This document shows, in pieces, positions 38,961 through 48,620 of a stretch of DNA of 64,000 nucleotides. Source of the DNA: Marinobacter salarius. Its GTDB lineage: Bacteria; Pseudomonadota; Gammaproteobacteria; Pseudomonadales; Oleiphilaceae. How positions within the stretch are numbered: position 1 is the stretch's first letter; every line of letters begins with the position of its first letter. Under the pieces are notes generated by a model. That model had not been told where the DNA came from. It made no database searches and saw nothing but the letters and a program-made list of their open reading frames with translations. A program made the position numbers and the translations under genes. The stretch spans positions 310,001 to 374,000 of the forward strand of contig CP007152.1 of the NCBI GenBank assembly GCA_000831005.1, written 5' to 3'.

Positions 38961-39004
38961 TAACTTCGAGTGCAATACCAACAAAACTAATAAGAGGCTG
39001 CATC

Positions 39005-39928
39005 ATGTCATCTGTATCAAACTATAAGCACAAAAGTTTACTCCGTTCCAGAATTGGGAATTTCTGCGTCGCTTCTGCTGGCCTGGCCACTATGTTGCTG
39101 GCTTCTGGTAATGCAGTAGCTATTGACGTTGATGCCGGGGATTACACAGCATTGCCCGCCGGCACCAATCTTGGAATGGTCTACTATCAATACGCCACTG
39201 CCGATTCCCTCTACTCGGATGGAGACAAGGCCCCCATTAACGCTGGATTGGACTCACAGGTAGGAATCCTGCGTGGGGTGCATTTCACTGAAATTGGCGG
39301 TTATACAGTAGACCCTCAATTCCTCCTTCCATTCGGCAAGGTAGAGGGAAAAGACGATACCTCTGCCCTCGGTGACACCAGTGGCATTGGCGACCTGTTA
39401 CTTGCCGCAACCGTTTGGCTTGTAAACAAGCCCGAAAGTAACACCTACTTCGGCATTACTCCGTTTCTGTATGTTCCTGTAGGGAGTTACGATCGGAATG
39501 ACACATTAAACCTCGGCGAAAACCGATGGAAATATGCATTGCAGGCGGGTTACATCACCGGTCTTACCTCTAAAATCTCGTTAGACCTGATTGGTGATGT
39601 CACTTTTTTCGGCAAGAATGACGAACTTGGTGCCTCCAAAGCCACTCTGGAACAGGATCCCTTGTACCAGTTCCAAGGCTTCCTACGTTATAACGTAACA
39701 CCTCAATGGGATCTTCGCACCGGCATTTCTCATACCCTCGGCGGTGAGACACAAGTAAACGATATAAACCAGGACAATGACCTTGCAACTACCAAGATGA
39801 CTATCGGTACGGCATGGTTTGCGAATCCGGGACTGCAACTAATCGCAAATTATGGAAGAGATTTGTCCGTAGAAAATGGATTTAAAGAACAGCACCGACT
39901 CAACTTTCGTATTCTAAAAGCGTTTTAA
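39005..39928 (+). CDS. Outer-membrane transporter of the phenol meta-pathway type (PF13557-like)
   Basis: 307 residues with a long signal peptide (hydrophobic core about 22-38, cleavage near AVA) and a predicted beta-barrel of the 'MetA-pathway of phenol degradation' transporter family, ending ...LNFRILKAF with a terminal Phe. Such barrels usually sit with catabolic operons for alcohols or aromatics and probably admit the substrate. It is first gene after the sigma-54 promoter and about 40 nt upstream of the alcohol dehydrogenase. Confidence 0.75.
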   Translation: MSSVSNYKHKSLLRSRIGNFCVASAGLATMLLASGNAVAIDVDAGDYTALPAGTNLGMVYYQYATADSLYSDGDKAPINAGLDSQVGILRGVHFTEIGGYTVDPQFLLPFGKVEGKDDTSALGDTSGIGDLLLAATVWLVNKPESNTYFGITPFLYVPVGSYDRNDTLNLGENRWKYALQAGYITGLTSKISLDLIGDVTFFGKNDELGASKATLEQDPLYQFQGFLRYNVTPQWDLRTGISHTLGGETQVNDINQDNDLATTKMTIGTAWFANPGLQLIANYGRDLSVENGFKEQHRLNFRILKAF

Positions 39929-39967
39929 AATCCCATAAAACAGTAATAACAACGAAAGGATATAAAA

Positions 39968-42079
39968 ATGAAACTGACTAATAATCACTACAGAAAACGT
40001 CTATCAAAAAAACTAACAAGTAGTGCATTAGTTCCATTTTTCGTAATCGGAGCCAGCACTGTTATTGCGGCTGATCAGGTAAATCAAAGCTATATCATTG
40101 AAAACGCCAAAACCGGCAAGGACTGGCCAACCCATGGTTTTGATTATGCGGAGACGCGCTTTAGCCCTCTCGCCCAAATTTCGGCCGATAATGTCGAAAA
40201 CCTCGGGCTTGCATGGTCCTACAACCTCGAGTCTACCCGAGGAGTCGAGGCCACTCCGCTTGTCGTGGATGGCGTGATGTACGTCACTGCTTCCTGGAGC
40301 ATTGTACATGCACTCGATGCAAAGACCGGCAAAAAACTATGGACCTACGACCCTGAAGTACCCGGGGAGGCGGGCTCAAGGGGTTGTTGTGATGTTGTAA
40401 ACCGCGGTGTGGCAGTGCACTACGGAAATGTCTATGTTGCATCCTACGATGGTCGATTGATCGCTATTGATGCAAAAACCGGCGAAAAAGTCTGGGAAAC
40501 GAATACTCTGCCCGACAACGACATGAGCTATACGATTACCGGCGCACCTCGAGTTGTTAACGGCAACGTGATCATAGGCAATGGTGGGGCCGAATTTGGA
40601 GTCAGGGGCTACATCACAGCTTACGACGCGAAAACCGGCGCACAGAAATGGCGTTGGTATACCGTGCCGGGAAATCCGAACGAACCGTTTGAAAACGAAG
40701 CCATGGCTCGCGCCGCGAAAACCTGGGACCCAAGTGGAAAATACTGGGAGGCCGGTGGCGGTGGCACCGTATGGGACTCCATCGTTTTTGATCCGGACCT
40801 GAATCTCTTATATATCGGCACAGGTAACGGCTCTCCATGGTCACACAAGAAGCGGAGCCCGGAAGGTGGAGATAACCTCTATCTCTCCTCAATTGTTGCT
40901 CTCAATGCCGACACTGGTGAGTACGTGTGGCACTACCAAGCCACGCCCGGGGATAACTGGGACTATACTTCAACGCAGGACATGATTCTCAGCGAGCTCA
41001 TGATTGATGGGGAGCGTCGCAAAGTAATCATGCAAGCTCCCAAAAACGGCTTCTTTTTTGTTCTCGACCGGACAAATGGTGAATTCATATCGGCCGATAA
41101 TTACGTCGATGTTAATTGGGCCACGGGATACGATAGCAATGGTCGCCCAATAGAAGTTCCTGAAGCACGATCCATGGACGAACCCTTCGATATCATCCCT
41201 GGGCCTTTTGGTGGACATAATTGGCACTCAATGTCTTTTAACCACCAAACCGGCCTGGCTTACTTCCCGTCTCAGCACATCCCGATCACAATGGTCGAGG
41301 ACCCCTCCTGGGAAAGCATAGAAAGCAATGAGCCGGGACAACCCATGAGTGGCATAGGTTGGAACACCGCCTTCCAATTTAACGTAGCGCCACCATCAAG
41401 CAAGCCGTTCGGGCGACTTACAGCCTGGGATCCCGTTACACAGCAGGAAGCCTGGCGTTACGAACACGTCTCTCCCTGGAACGGCGGAACCCTGACAACG
41501 GCCGGCGATCTGGTATTCCAGGGAACCGCAGACGCTCGCTTTATGGCATTCAACGCTCGGACGGGTGACCCCCTCTGGGAATCCCCAATGGGTACCGGCG
41601 TCATTGCAGCGCCCATAACCTATGAAGTGGACGGCACTCAGTATGTCTCTATTGCGGCAGGCTGGGGCGGTGTTTTTGGAAAATCCCAGAGGGCCTCCGA
41701 CCTCAAGACCGCCGGCACTGTCTATACATTTGTCCTGAACGGTGATGCCGAGATGCCTGAGTTCACCCAGTATCAGCTGAACTCTCTGGTTTCGGGCGTT
41801 GAATACAATCCCGACTTCATTGGAGAAGGCACGGCTCTTTACGTCAGTAATTGCGTGTTCTGTCATGGCGTTCCCGGCGTAGACAAGGGCGGTAATATTC
41901 CAAACCTGGGTTATTCAAAGAAATCAGTCATTGAAAACCTGGACGCCTTCCTGTTTCACGGTCCATTCGTTTCCAGTGGCATGCCCGATTTTACCGAAAC
42001 GCTGAGTAAGACAGATGTCGAGAAAATCAAAGCGTTTATTCAGGGTACTGCAGACGCTATCCGTCCAAAAAGTCAGTGA
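39968..42079 (+). CDS. Quinohemoprotein (PQQ and heme c) alcohol dehydrogenase
   Basis: 703 residues, exported (signal to about residue 35). An eight-bladed PQQ propeller carries the vicinal disulfide pair Cys140-Cys141 and the catalytic Asp332 in GDNWDYT. The residue two positions after it is Thr334, not Asp, so a calcium enzyme is expected rather than a lanthanide one. A C-terminal cytochrome c domain has CVFCH (629-633) with Met672 as likely sixth ligand (GMPDF), defining the type II soluble quinohemoprotein class. It oxidises primary or secondary alcohols in the periplasm; the substrate range is unknown. No pqq biosynthesis genes are in the window. Confidence 0.92.
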   Translation: MKLTNNHYRKRLSKKLTSSALVPFFVIGASTVIAADQVNQSYIIENAKTGKDWPTHGFDYAETRFSPLAQISADNVENLGLAWSYNLESTRGVEATPLVVDGVMYVTASWSIVHALDAKTGKKLWTYDPEVPGEAGSRGCCDVVNRGVAVHYGNVYVASYDGRLIAIDAKTGEKVWETNTLPDNDMSYTITGAPRVVNGNVIIGNGGAEFGVRGYITAYDAKTGAQKWRWYTVPGNPNEPFENEAMARAAKTWDPSGKYWEAGGGGTVWDSIVFDPDLNLLYIGTGNGSPWSHKKRSPEGGDNLYLSSIVALNADTGEYVWHYQATPGDNWDYTSTQDMILSELMIDGERRKVIMQAPKNGFFFVLDRTNGEFISADNYVDVNWATGYDSNGRPIEVPEARSMDEPFDIIPGPFGGHNWHSMSFNHQTGLAYFPSQHIPITMVEDPSWESIESNEPGQPMSGIGWNTAFQFNVAPPSSKPFGRLTAWDPVTQQEAWRYEHVSPWNGGTLTTAGDLVFQGTADARFMAFNARTGDPLWESPMGTGVIAAPITYEVDGTQYVSIAAGWGGVFGKSQRASDLKTAGTVYTFVLNGDAEMPEFTQYQLNSLVSGVEYNPDFIGEGTALYVSNCVFCHGVPGVDKGGNIPNLGYSKKSVIENLDAFLFHGPFVSSGMPDFTETLSKTDVEKIKAFIQGTADAIRPKSQ

Positions 42080-42093
42080 TTTGGGGGAAACTA

Positions 42094-43607
42094 ATGAATA
42101 CGTTCACAAAACATCCACATGGTTTAGAGAATAAAACCCAGGCGTTCCTGGCACGTCAAAATCACCGTATGCTGATAGGCGGCCAATGGGTTGATGCTCT
42201 GGAAAACAAACGCATAGAGGTAGAAAACCCGGCTGAAGAAACGGTTATAGGAAGCATACCCCTTGCACATCCTGATGACGTTAACAAAGCGGTTAGCTGC
42301 GCAAAAAGTGCGTTCAATAGTGATGACTGGGGCCGAATGAGACCCTCCGCCCGTCAGAACCTGCTTCTCAAACTTGCAGATCTGATCGAGCGAGATGCCA
42401 GAATCATTGCTGAGCTGGACGCGATCGACAACGGCAAGTCTGTTGCTGTTGCCGAAGCTGTTGACGTAAGCCTGGGACTGGAATTCTTTCGCTACATGGC
42501 CGGATGGGCAACAAAAATTGAGGGCTCGACTCTTGACGTGTCCATGCCCTTTGCCCCGGCTGACTCTGACTTTTCTGCTTATACCCGACGCGAACCCGTC
42601 GGTGTTGTTGCCGCGATCATACCGTGGAACTTTCCATTTCTGATGGCCTGCTGGAAACTGGCTCCGGCACTTGCAGCGGGCTGCACGGTTGTGTTGAAGC
42701 CTGCGGAACAAACATCGCTCTCTGCCCTCTATCTGGGCGAGCTGATCGAAGAGGCAAACTTTCCTGACGGGGTTGTCAACATCATTACTGGCGAGGGCCA
42801 GAGCACCGGGTCAGCACTGATAACTCATCCTGACATCAACAAGATTAGTTTTACCGGATCCACTGAGGTAGGTCAGATCATAGGCCGTGCTGCGATGGAT
42901 AATATGGCGCGAGTTACCTTGGAGCTGGGGGGCAAGTCTCCAATGATTGTTCTGGCTGACTGTGATGCGGAAAAGGCTGCGCAAGGAGCAGCGGCAGCAA
43001 TCTTTTTCAACCATGGACAAACCTGCAGTGCCGGCTCCCGACTTTACGTTCACCGGAGCATTTCTGACAAGGTCCTGGATCGCTCGCCGAGTTAGCAGAG
43101 GCCATCCCGCTGGGGCCTGGCCTGGATCCAGATGCTCAAATGGGGCCACTCGTGTCCCGGGTTCAGCTAGACCGGGTTTGTCACTACATTGAGACGGGGC
43201 GGCAGGAAGGTGCACGCCTGGTTACCGGCGGCGAACGTGCTGACCGCAAAGGTTATTACGTCAAGCCCACCATATTTGCGACCGAAGACGACTCTCTGGT
43301 CATAGCCAAGGACGAGATCTTTGGTCCCGTTCTGGTGGTCATCCCGTTTGATGATATCGAGGACGTCGTAGCCCGGGCCAACGATAGTCGATATGGGCTG
43401 GCAGCGAGCATCTGGTCAAACGATCTCTCTGAGGTGCAACGCTTAATCCCGAAATTAAAAGCAGGCACTGTCTGGGTAAACGGGCACAACATGCTTGACG
43501 CCAACATCCCATTCGGGGGCTATAAACTCTCCGGGGTTGGACGTGATATGGGTAAGCAGTCACTCGATTCATATCTTGAAACAAAGTCGGTTGTCATTGC
43601 CCTTTAG
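42094..43607 (+). CDS. NAD-dependent aldehyde dehydrogenase (frameshifted)
   Basis: About 504 residues from ATG 42094 (GGGGGA upstream). The first frame ends at 43095; adding one C near 43082 continues as LAELAEAIPLGPGLDPDAQMG into the second frame. Motifs: IPWNFPFLMACWKLAPALA, FTGSTEVGQ, catalytic Glu in LELGGKSPMIV, catalytic Cys in NHGQTCSAGSR, EIFGPVL. It follows the quinohemoprotein dehydrogenase by 14 nt and should oxidise its aldehyde product to the acid. A strong terminator follows. Confidence 0.88.
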
Positions 43608-43615
43608 GAAGAATG

Positions 43616-43650
43616 CTAAACCCCGGCCCTGAGAAGCCGGGGTTTAGCTT
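43616..43650 (+). terminator. Rho-independent terminator after the aldehyde dehydrogenase
   Basis: AAACCCCGGC pairs with GCCGGGGTTT across a short CCTGAGAA-type loop, a 10-bp GC-rich stem with flanking A and T bases. Confidence 0.75.
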
Positions 43651-43861
43651 TGATTGGTCGACCATTCAACTTCCGAGAGTCGAATACCACCTTCCTCACA
43701 GGTGAGCCACAAAGCTTCATCGATATGGGGATCAACAGAATGACGCAGGTCTGCTGTATGGCTCCTTGCGCGATGCCGCTCGAGATAGTCAGGTATCCAT
43801 GCGGCGAGGAGTGCGAGCAGCACACCAGTAAATGTATGTACAGTTTGGCGAGGAATAACAA

Positions 43862-44638
43862 ATGCTAGAAGAAGCCAATAACCTCAGAAGCTTGTCAAAG
43901 AGCCAAACCACGCTGCACTCCCTCCCGGTTCCTGACATTGGCCAGGAAGAAGTCGGCAAAACGTCATTATTCAAGGCTATGATTGCTGATTGTCAGCCGC
44001 TTTTTCGCGATGCCTTAAGGAGCATTATTCAGAGAAATCATGATTGCAAACATGTCTTCGAGGCATTCAGCTTGGAAGACGCCATGGAAATCGTGAGTGA
44101 GCATGGCAGCCTTGATCTCATCTTCTTCGATCTCGACATGCCTGATATGAGAGGGCTTGGTGGGCTTGGTCGTTTAAATGAGATCGCGCCTTCGCTCCCC
44201 ACCATAGTCATGTCGGCTAGAGTAAACAGATATGTCACGTCTCAGGCGATCGGTCAGGGGGCCATGGGGGTCATAGCAAAAACTGCATCAAGAGATGAAA
44301 TTGTCGACGCTATTCGACAGGTTTTGGATGGCAAGATTTGCGTTTGTGCAGGCTCTGACGAATTCGAAAATGGTAACGGCCGTGGTGCTGTCATGGCCGG
44401 CTCAGAAGCAGAGGTTGATCCGAGCCAGTTTCAATCTTTAACGAAGCGACAGCTGATAGTTTTAGAGAGAATGACACGCGGAGAGTCTAACAAACAGATC
44501 GCGTACAACTTGCACTTGGCGGAAACCACTGTTAAGGCTCATGTTTCGGCTGTCCTACGTAAACTGAATGTTCAAAATCGCGCGCAGGCTATCCTTGCAG
44601 CGAGTTGCCTCGACCTAGTTTCTCAAATGCGTAAATAG
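43862..44638 (+). CDS. NarL/FixJ-family (LuxR-type HTH) response regulator
   Basis: 258 residues with a receiver domain offset by an N-terminal extension of about 37 residues: phospho-acceptor Asp in LIFFDLDMPDMRG, SARV, and AKT where KP is usual. A LuxR-type HTH follows (LTKRQLIVLERMTRGESNKQIA, ETTVKAHVSAVLRKL). The start ATG has GAGGAA upstream. Similar regulators (AgmR/ExaE/ErbR type) control PQQ alcohol dehydrogenases, so it probably co-regulates the cluster. No partner kinase lies beside it. The position of the missing K-P suggests non-canonical receiver chemistry. Confidence 0.8.
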   Translation: MLEEANNLRSLSKSQTTLHSLPVPDIGQEEVGKTSLFKAMIADCQPLFRDALRSIIQRNHDCKHVFEAFSLEDAMEIVSEHGSLDLIFFDLDMPDMRGLGGLGRLNEIAPSLPTIVMSARVNRYVTSQAIGQGAMGVIAKTASRDEIVDAIRQVLDGKICVCAGSDEFENGNGRGAVMAGSEAEVDPSQFQSLTKRQLIVLERMTRGESNKQIAYNLHLAETTVKAHVSAVLRKLNVQNRAQAILAASCLDLVSQMRK

Positions 44639-44940
44639 CCAGTTGTTTCGATTCAGCGCAGACCTAAAACGAAGCCAGAGTCGAAAACTGACTGAAAACT
44701 CAAATCAGCCGGTGGGTGACGATGTAAGCATCCCTGTTTTAATTGCGCCGCGAATTAGAGTTCTCCACACGATTGTGTTTTGCCAAAAACTCCAATGTCA
44801 GAGGGACTTTCGGTGACTCCGGAGGGGGGGGGAGGCAATCAGATCATGAAGCGCCGAAGAAAAGGGCCGTTTTGGGTCAAATTCGGTCGTTTCTGAATGT
44901 TCGCTTTTGTTTAAAAGTGGACCTATTGAGCGGTCCCTAA
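44639..44940. other. Gene-free, AT-rich gap with a poly-G tract and a flank repeat
   Basis: No supported gene. It contains a run of about ten G near 44823-44833 and a 19-mer at 44899-44917 that matches 36702-36720 at 17 positions. The gap marks the boundary between the alcohol oxidation module and the arsenic genes and may hold decayed mobile DNA. Confidence 0.4.
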
Positions 44941-46007
44941 CTAGGCCGGAAACCGCCCCCGGGTTTGATTGGCAATTCGAACGAGAACCAGCATCAACGG
45001 AACCTCAACCAGAACGCCAACCACCGTCGCCAGCGCCGCTCCCGATTGCAGACCGAACAGTGCAATGGCTGCTGCGACTGCCAACTCGAAAAAGTTGCTG
45101 GCGCCAATCATGGCCCCGGGCGCAGCGATGCAGTGACGGACGTTCCAGAGCCGTGCCCAGCCGTAAGCCAGGAAGAAAATCAGGAAAGTCTGCACAATCA
45201 GCGGCACGGCAATCAGCACGATATGCAGCGGGTTGTTCAGGATAACTTCGCCCTGGAACGCAAACAGCAGTACCAGGGTAACGATCAGCGCTGCCGGGGT
45301 GACCGGCCCCAGGCGTTTCATGAACACCCCGTCGTACCAGCCTTGCCCGCGCTTTGCGATCAGGGCGCGGCGAGTAAGGTAGCCGGCGGTCAGGGGAATG
45401 ACAATGTACAGCACCACGGAGAGGATAACCGTGTTCCAGGGTACCTGAATGTCGGAAATGCCCAGCAGGAACACCACAACGGGCGCGAAGGCGAAGAGCA
45501 TGATGATGTCGTTCAGGGACACCTGCACCAGGGTATAGGCGGCATCGCCTTTGGTGAGATAGCTCCAGACAAACACCATGCGGTGCAGGGCGCCGCGCCC
45601 AGGAGGATAGCACCGGCCAGATATTCACTTGCCAATCCGGGGGCGATCAGCGGCTCGAACACCACCATCAGGAAAAACCAGGCAATAGCGAACATGGTGA
45701 ACGGCTTGATCAGCCAGTTAACAATGGTGGTGATGGCCAGACCTTTTGGCTCCTTGCGCACGCCCACCACTGCGCTGAAATCGATCTGGGCCATCATCGG
45801 GAAGATCATGGCCCAGATCAGAATGGCAATAGGGATCGACACCTGAGCGTATTCGAAGCGAGCCAGAGTTTCCGGTACCGAGGGCGCCAGTTGGCCGAGG
45901 GCTATGCCAGCGATGATGGCCAAGGCGACCCAGATGGACAGGAATCTTCCGAACAAATCCATGCCACCGCTAGTGTCTTCGTTAGTAACTTCTGTATGGG
46001 CGCTCAT
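44941..46007 (-). CDS. acr3: ACR3-family arsenite efflux permease (frameshifted)
   Basis: About 355 residues if one A is restored near 45588, joining LLGAAPCTA to MVFVWSYLTKGD. Ten predicted membrane helices, and the conserved Cys in the APCTAMVFVWS motif required for As(III) transport in characterised Acr3 proteins. It exports arsenite using the proton-motive force. It follows arsH by 10 nt on the minus strand. Confidence 0.9.
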
Positions 46008-46017
46008 TACCTATCCC

Positions 46018-46733
46018 TTACATGGACCGTTGATTGACGCGTGTTGAGACTTCATCGGTGCTTTCCACCCGCTCGGAATAGCGGTCCGTCAGAAAGTCGC
46101 TGCGGTCCCGTATCAGCAGGGTGAATTTCACCAGCTCCTCCATGACATCCACGATGCGGTTGTAATAGGGCGAGGGCTTCATACGGTTATTGTCGTCAAA
46201 TTCCATGAACGCCTTGGGTACCGACGACTGGTTGGGAATTGTCACCATCCGCATCCAGCGCCCCAACACCCGCAACTGATTCACCGCATTGAACGACTGG
46301 GAACCACCACACACCTGCATCACCGCCAGGGTCTTGCCCTGGGTAGGGCGTACGCCGCCGATGGATAGGGGAATCCAGTCGATTTGGGTTTTCATAATGC
46401 CAGTCATAGCGCCGTGGCGTTCCGGCGAGCACCACACCATGCCTTCCGACCACTGGGCCAGTTCCCGCAATTCCTGAACTTTTGGGTGGGAGCGTCTTCA
46501 GCATCGGCAAGGGGTAGACCGCGGGGGTCGAATACGCGGGTTTCCGAACCCATGGCCTCCAGCAGCCGGGCAGCTTCCTCAACAGCTAACCGGCTGAATG
46601 ACCGCTCCCGCAGTGAGCCGTACAGCAACAGTATCCTTGGACGATGTGAAGAAGGCGGAGTTGCAAAAACCTGTTCCTCAGTTGGTTTGCGGAACTGGTC
46701 AGGGTCGATATTGGGGAGGTCACGGGTGCTCAT
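46018..46733 (-). CDS. arsH: Arsenical resistance protein ArsH, NADPH-dependent FMN oxidoreductase (frameshifted)
   Basis: About 238 residues, the usual ArsH length, after restoring one base near 46480 (EDAPTQKF... to ...[11 protein letters not shown]). Flavodoxin-like motifs: [15 protein letters not shown] (FMN phosphate loop), [23 protein letters not shown] and [12 protein letters not shown]. ArsH oxidises trivalent organoarsenicals to less toxic pentavalent forms. It is the first gene of the minus-strand arsenic operon and divergent from the ArsC-ArsR fusion. Confidence 0.9.
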
Positions 46734-46790
46734 TGTAATGAAAGGGTCCTTTACTCGTTAAAATCTTCCGGATATTATGCAATAAAATAG

Positions 46791-46826
46791 ATATGCATGA
46801 AAACGAATATATGGGAATTTGCATAT
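46791..46826. promoter_or_regulatory. Possible ArsR operator in the arsenic divergent promoter region
   Basis: ATATGCA (46791-46797) and TGCATAT (46820-46826) form an inverted repeat that overlaps the ATG of the ArsC-ArsR gene and flanks an AT-rich stretch (ATATATG). ArsR/SmtB proteins bind AT-rich dyads of this kind. The spacing is wide, so confidence is low. Confidence 0.35.
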
Positions 46827-47589
46827 GAAACGCCGCGTTTTGTTCGTCTGTACCGCCAATAGTGCCCGGTCATTGATGGCGGAAGCCTTGCTAAGGGAAC
46901 TGGCCGGTGACCAGTTTGAAGTGGCGAGTGCCGGAACCGAGCCTGACAAACCCCATCCGATGGCGCTGCAGGTGCTCTCAGAGTCGGGCTTTTCCGTCGA
47001 TGGTTTGCAGAGTAAATCGCTGGCAGGCGTTGAAAGTGAGCATTGGGATTATGTGATTACCCTTTGTGAAAAAGCTGCCAACGAGTGTGGCAACGTCTGT
47101 CAGCCCGCCCAGCAAATCGCCTGGGACTTCCCGGACCCGGTGCCAAGCGGGCGCCATGCCACCTTCGCACTGACCCTCAAGGAAATCCGCGAGCGCATTG
47201 GCCTGTTTACTTTGGTACACAGAAAAGAAACCGGTATGAAGCCGGTGAGCTTTAACCCGGTAACGGTGTTCAAGGCGTTGGGTGACGAGCTTCGCCTGGC
47301 TGCGCTGATGCTGGTTCGGCAGGAAACGAAACTGTGTGTGTGTGAACTCACCGCCGCCCTCGATATTTCCCAGCCCAAGGCCAGCCGGCACCTGGCCACC
47401 CTGCGGGAGGCGGGCCTGCTGGATGCAGAGCGTCAGGGGCAATGGATGTACTATTCGCTGAATCCCCGGATGCCCCAGTGGCTGTCGCGGGTTCTGGATG
47501 AAACTGCCGATAGCAATCCCGCCCTGATCACTGAGGAACTCGAGCGCCTTTCTGTCATGCCAGACAGGCCGGTTGTGCGGTGTATTTAA
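46825..47589 (+). CDS. Arsenate reductase (LMW-phosphatase type) fused to an ArsR-family repressor
   Basis: 254 residues. Residues 1-135 form an LMW-phosphatase fold with CTANSARS (C9, R15), Cys81, Cys88 and the DFPDP acid. The C9/C81/C88 pattern matches the thioredoxin-coupled reductase of the plasmid pI258 type. Residues 140-254 are an ArsR winged helix with metal-binding CVCEL (C171, C173) and DNA-reading helix ISQPKASRHLATLREAGL. So one protein both reduces As(V) and senses As(III) by inference. The start is ATG 46825; a TTG 6 nt upstream is less likely. It heads the GAPDH-arsJ operon. Confidence 0.88.
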   Translation: MKRRVLFVCTANSARSLMAEALLRELAGDQFEVASAGTEPDKPHPMALQVLSESGFSVDGLQSKSLAGVESEHWDYVITLCEKAANECGNVCQPAQQIAWDFPDPVPSGRHATFALTLKEIRERIGLFTLVHRKETGMKPVSFNPVTVFKALGDELRLAALMLVRQETKLCVCELTAALDISQPKASRHLATLREAGLLDAERQGQWMYYSLNPRMPQWLSRVLDETADSNPALITEELERLSVMPDRPVVRCI

Positions 47590-47614
47590 TGGATAACGCT
47601 TTCTGGAGCACATC

Positions 47615-48619
47615 ATGAGCAAGATCAAAGTCGGAATAAATGGATTCGGTCGAATCGGTCGCCTGGCCCTGCGGGCAGCGTGGCAGTGGCCGGAGATGGA
47701 ATTCGTAGCGATCAACGATCCGGGCGCCGATGCCGAGACGCTGGCACATCTGCTGAACTTCGACAGTATTCATGGCCGCTGGGACCACGAAGTGGGTGTG
47801 GACGGCGACAGTATCGTTATCGAGGGTAAATCGGTTCGCGTCACCCGCAATAAAACCATTGGGGAGACCGACTGGTCCGGCTGCGATCTGGTGATTGAAG
47901 CCAGCGGCAAAATGAAAAAGGTGGACGTGCTCCAGGCGTATCTCGATCAGGGCGTCAAGCGCGTGGTGGTGACCGCTCCGGTGAAAGAGGCTGGGGCCAA
48001 AAACATTGTGGTGGGCGTGAACGACGGCATTTTTGATCCGGCCAATGACCGCATTGTCACTGCTGCTTCCTGCACCACCAACTGCCTGGCGCCGGTGGTG
48101 AAGGTCATCCACGAGAAGCTGGGTATCAAGCATGGTTCCATCACGACGATCCATAGCCTGACCAACACTCAAACCATCATCGATGCGCCCCATAAGGACC
48201 TGCGGCGGGCCCGCGCCTGTGGCAGTTCACTGATTCCGACCAGCACCGGTTCCGCCACCGCGATTATCGAAATTTTTCCGGAGCTGAAGGGCCGTCTGGA
48301 TGGCCATGCCGTGCGGGTGCCATTGACGAATGCCTCGCTGACCGATTGCGTATTCGAGGTGGAAACACCCACGGATCGCGATACCGTAAATCAGTTGTTA
48401 AAAGAGGCTGCTGAGGGCGATCTGAAAAACATTCTGGGCTACGAAGAGCGCCCGCTGGTGTCCATCGATTACCAAACCGACCCTCGCTCCTCCATTATTG
48501 ATGCCCTCTCCACCATGGTGGTGAATGGTACCCAGGTGAAAATCTACGCCTGGTACGACAACGAATGGGGCTACGCCAACCGCACCGCAGAACTGGCGCG
48601 CCGGGTAGGTTCCGTCTGA
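47615..48619 (+). CDS. ArsJ-associated glyceraldehyde-3-phosphate dehydrogenase
   Basis: 334 residues with NAD-binding [14 protein letters not shown], catalytic Cys in [11 protein letters not shown], and [11 protein letters not shown]. Next to arsJ this enzyme is known (ArsJ pathway) to make 1-arseno-3-phosphoglycerate from arsenate and glyceraldehyde-3-phosphate, which ArsJ then exports. It starts 25 nt after the ArsC-ArsR stop with a CTGGAG ribosome site and ends 1 nt before arsJ. It is not the central glycolytic copy by context. Confidence 0.92.
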   Translation: MSKIKVGINGFGRIGRLALRAAWQWPEMEFVAINDPGADAETLAHLLNFDSIHGRWDHEVGVDGDSIVIEGKSVRVTRNKTIGETDWSGCDLVIEASGKMKKVDVLQAYLDQGVKRVVVTAPVKEAGAKNIVVGVNDGIFDPANDRIVTAASCTTNCLAPVVKVIHEKLGIKHGSITTIHSLTNTQTIIDAPHKDLRRARACGSSLIPTSTGSATAIIEIFPELKGRLDGHAVRVPLTNASLTDCVFEVETPTDRDTVNQLLKEAAEGDLKNILGYEERPLVSIDYQTDPRSSIIDALSTMVVNGTQVKIYAWYDNEWGYANRTAELARRVGSV

Positions 48620-48620
48620 T

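Noticed and set aside
40951..40980. The alcohol dehydrogenase as a lanthanide (XoxF/ExaF-type) enzyme.
   Set aside because: The residue two after the catalytic Asp is Thr, whereas lanthanide enzymes have Asp there.
43650..43868. A 72-codon reading frame between the aldehyde dehydrogenase terminator and the LuxR regulator.
   Set aside because: No ribosome site, no recognisable domain, cysteine-rich odd composition; more likely leader DNA of the regulator gene.
36690..44940. A complete integrative element or prophage around the alcohol oxidation module.
   Set aside because: No integrase, transposase or phage gene is present; only a similar 19-mer on each side remains.
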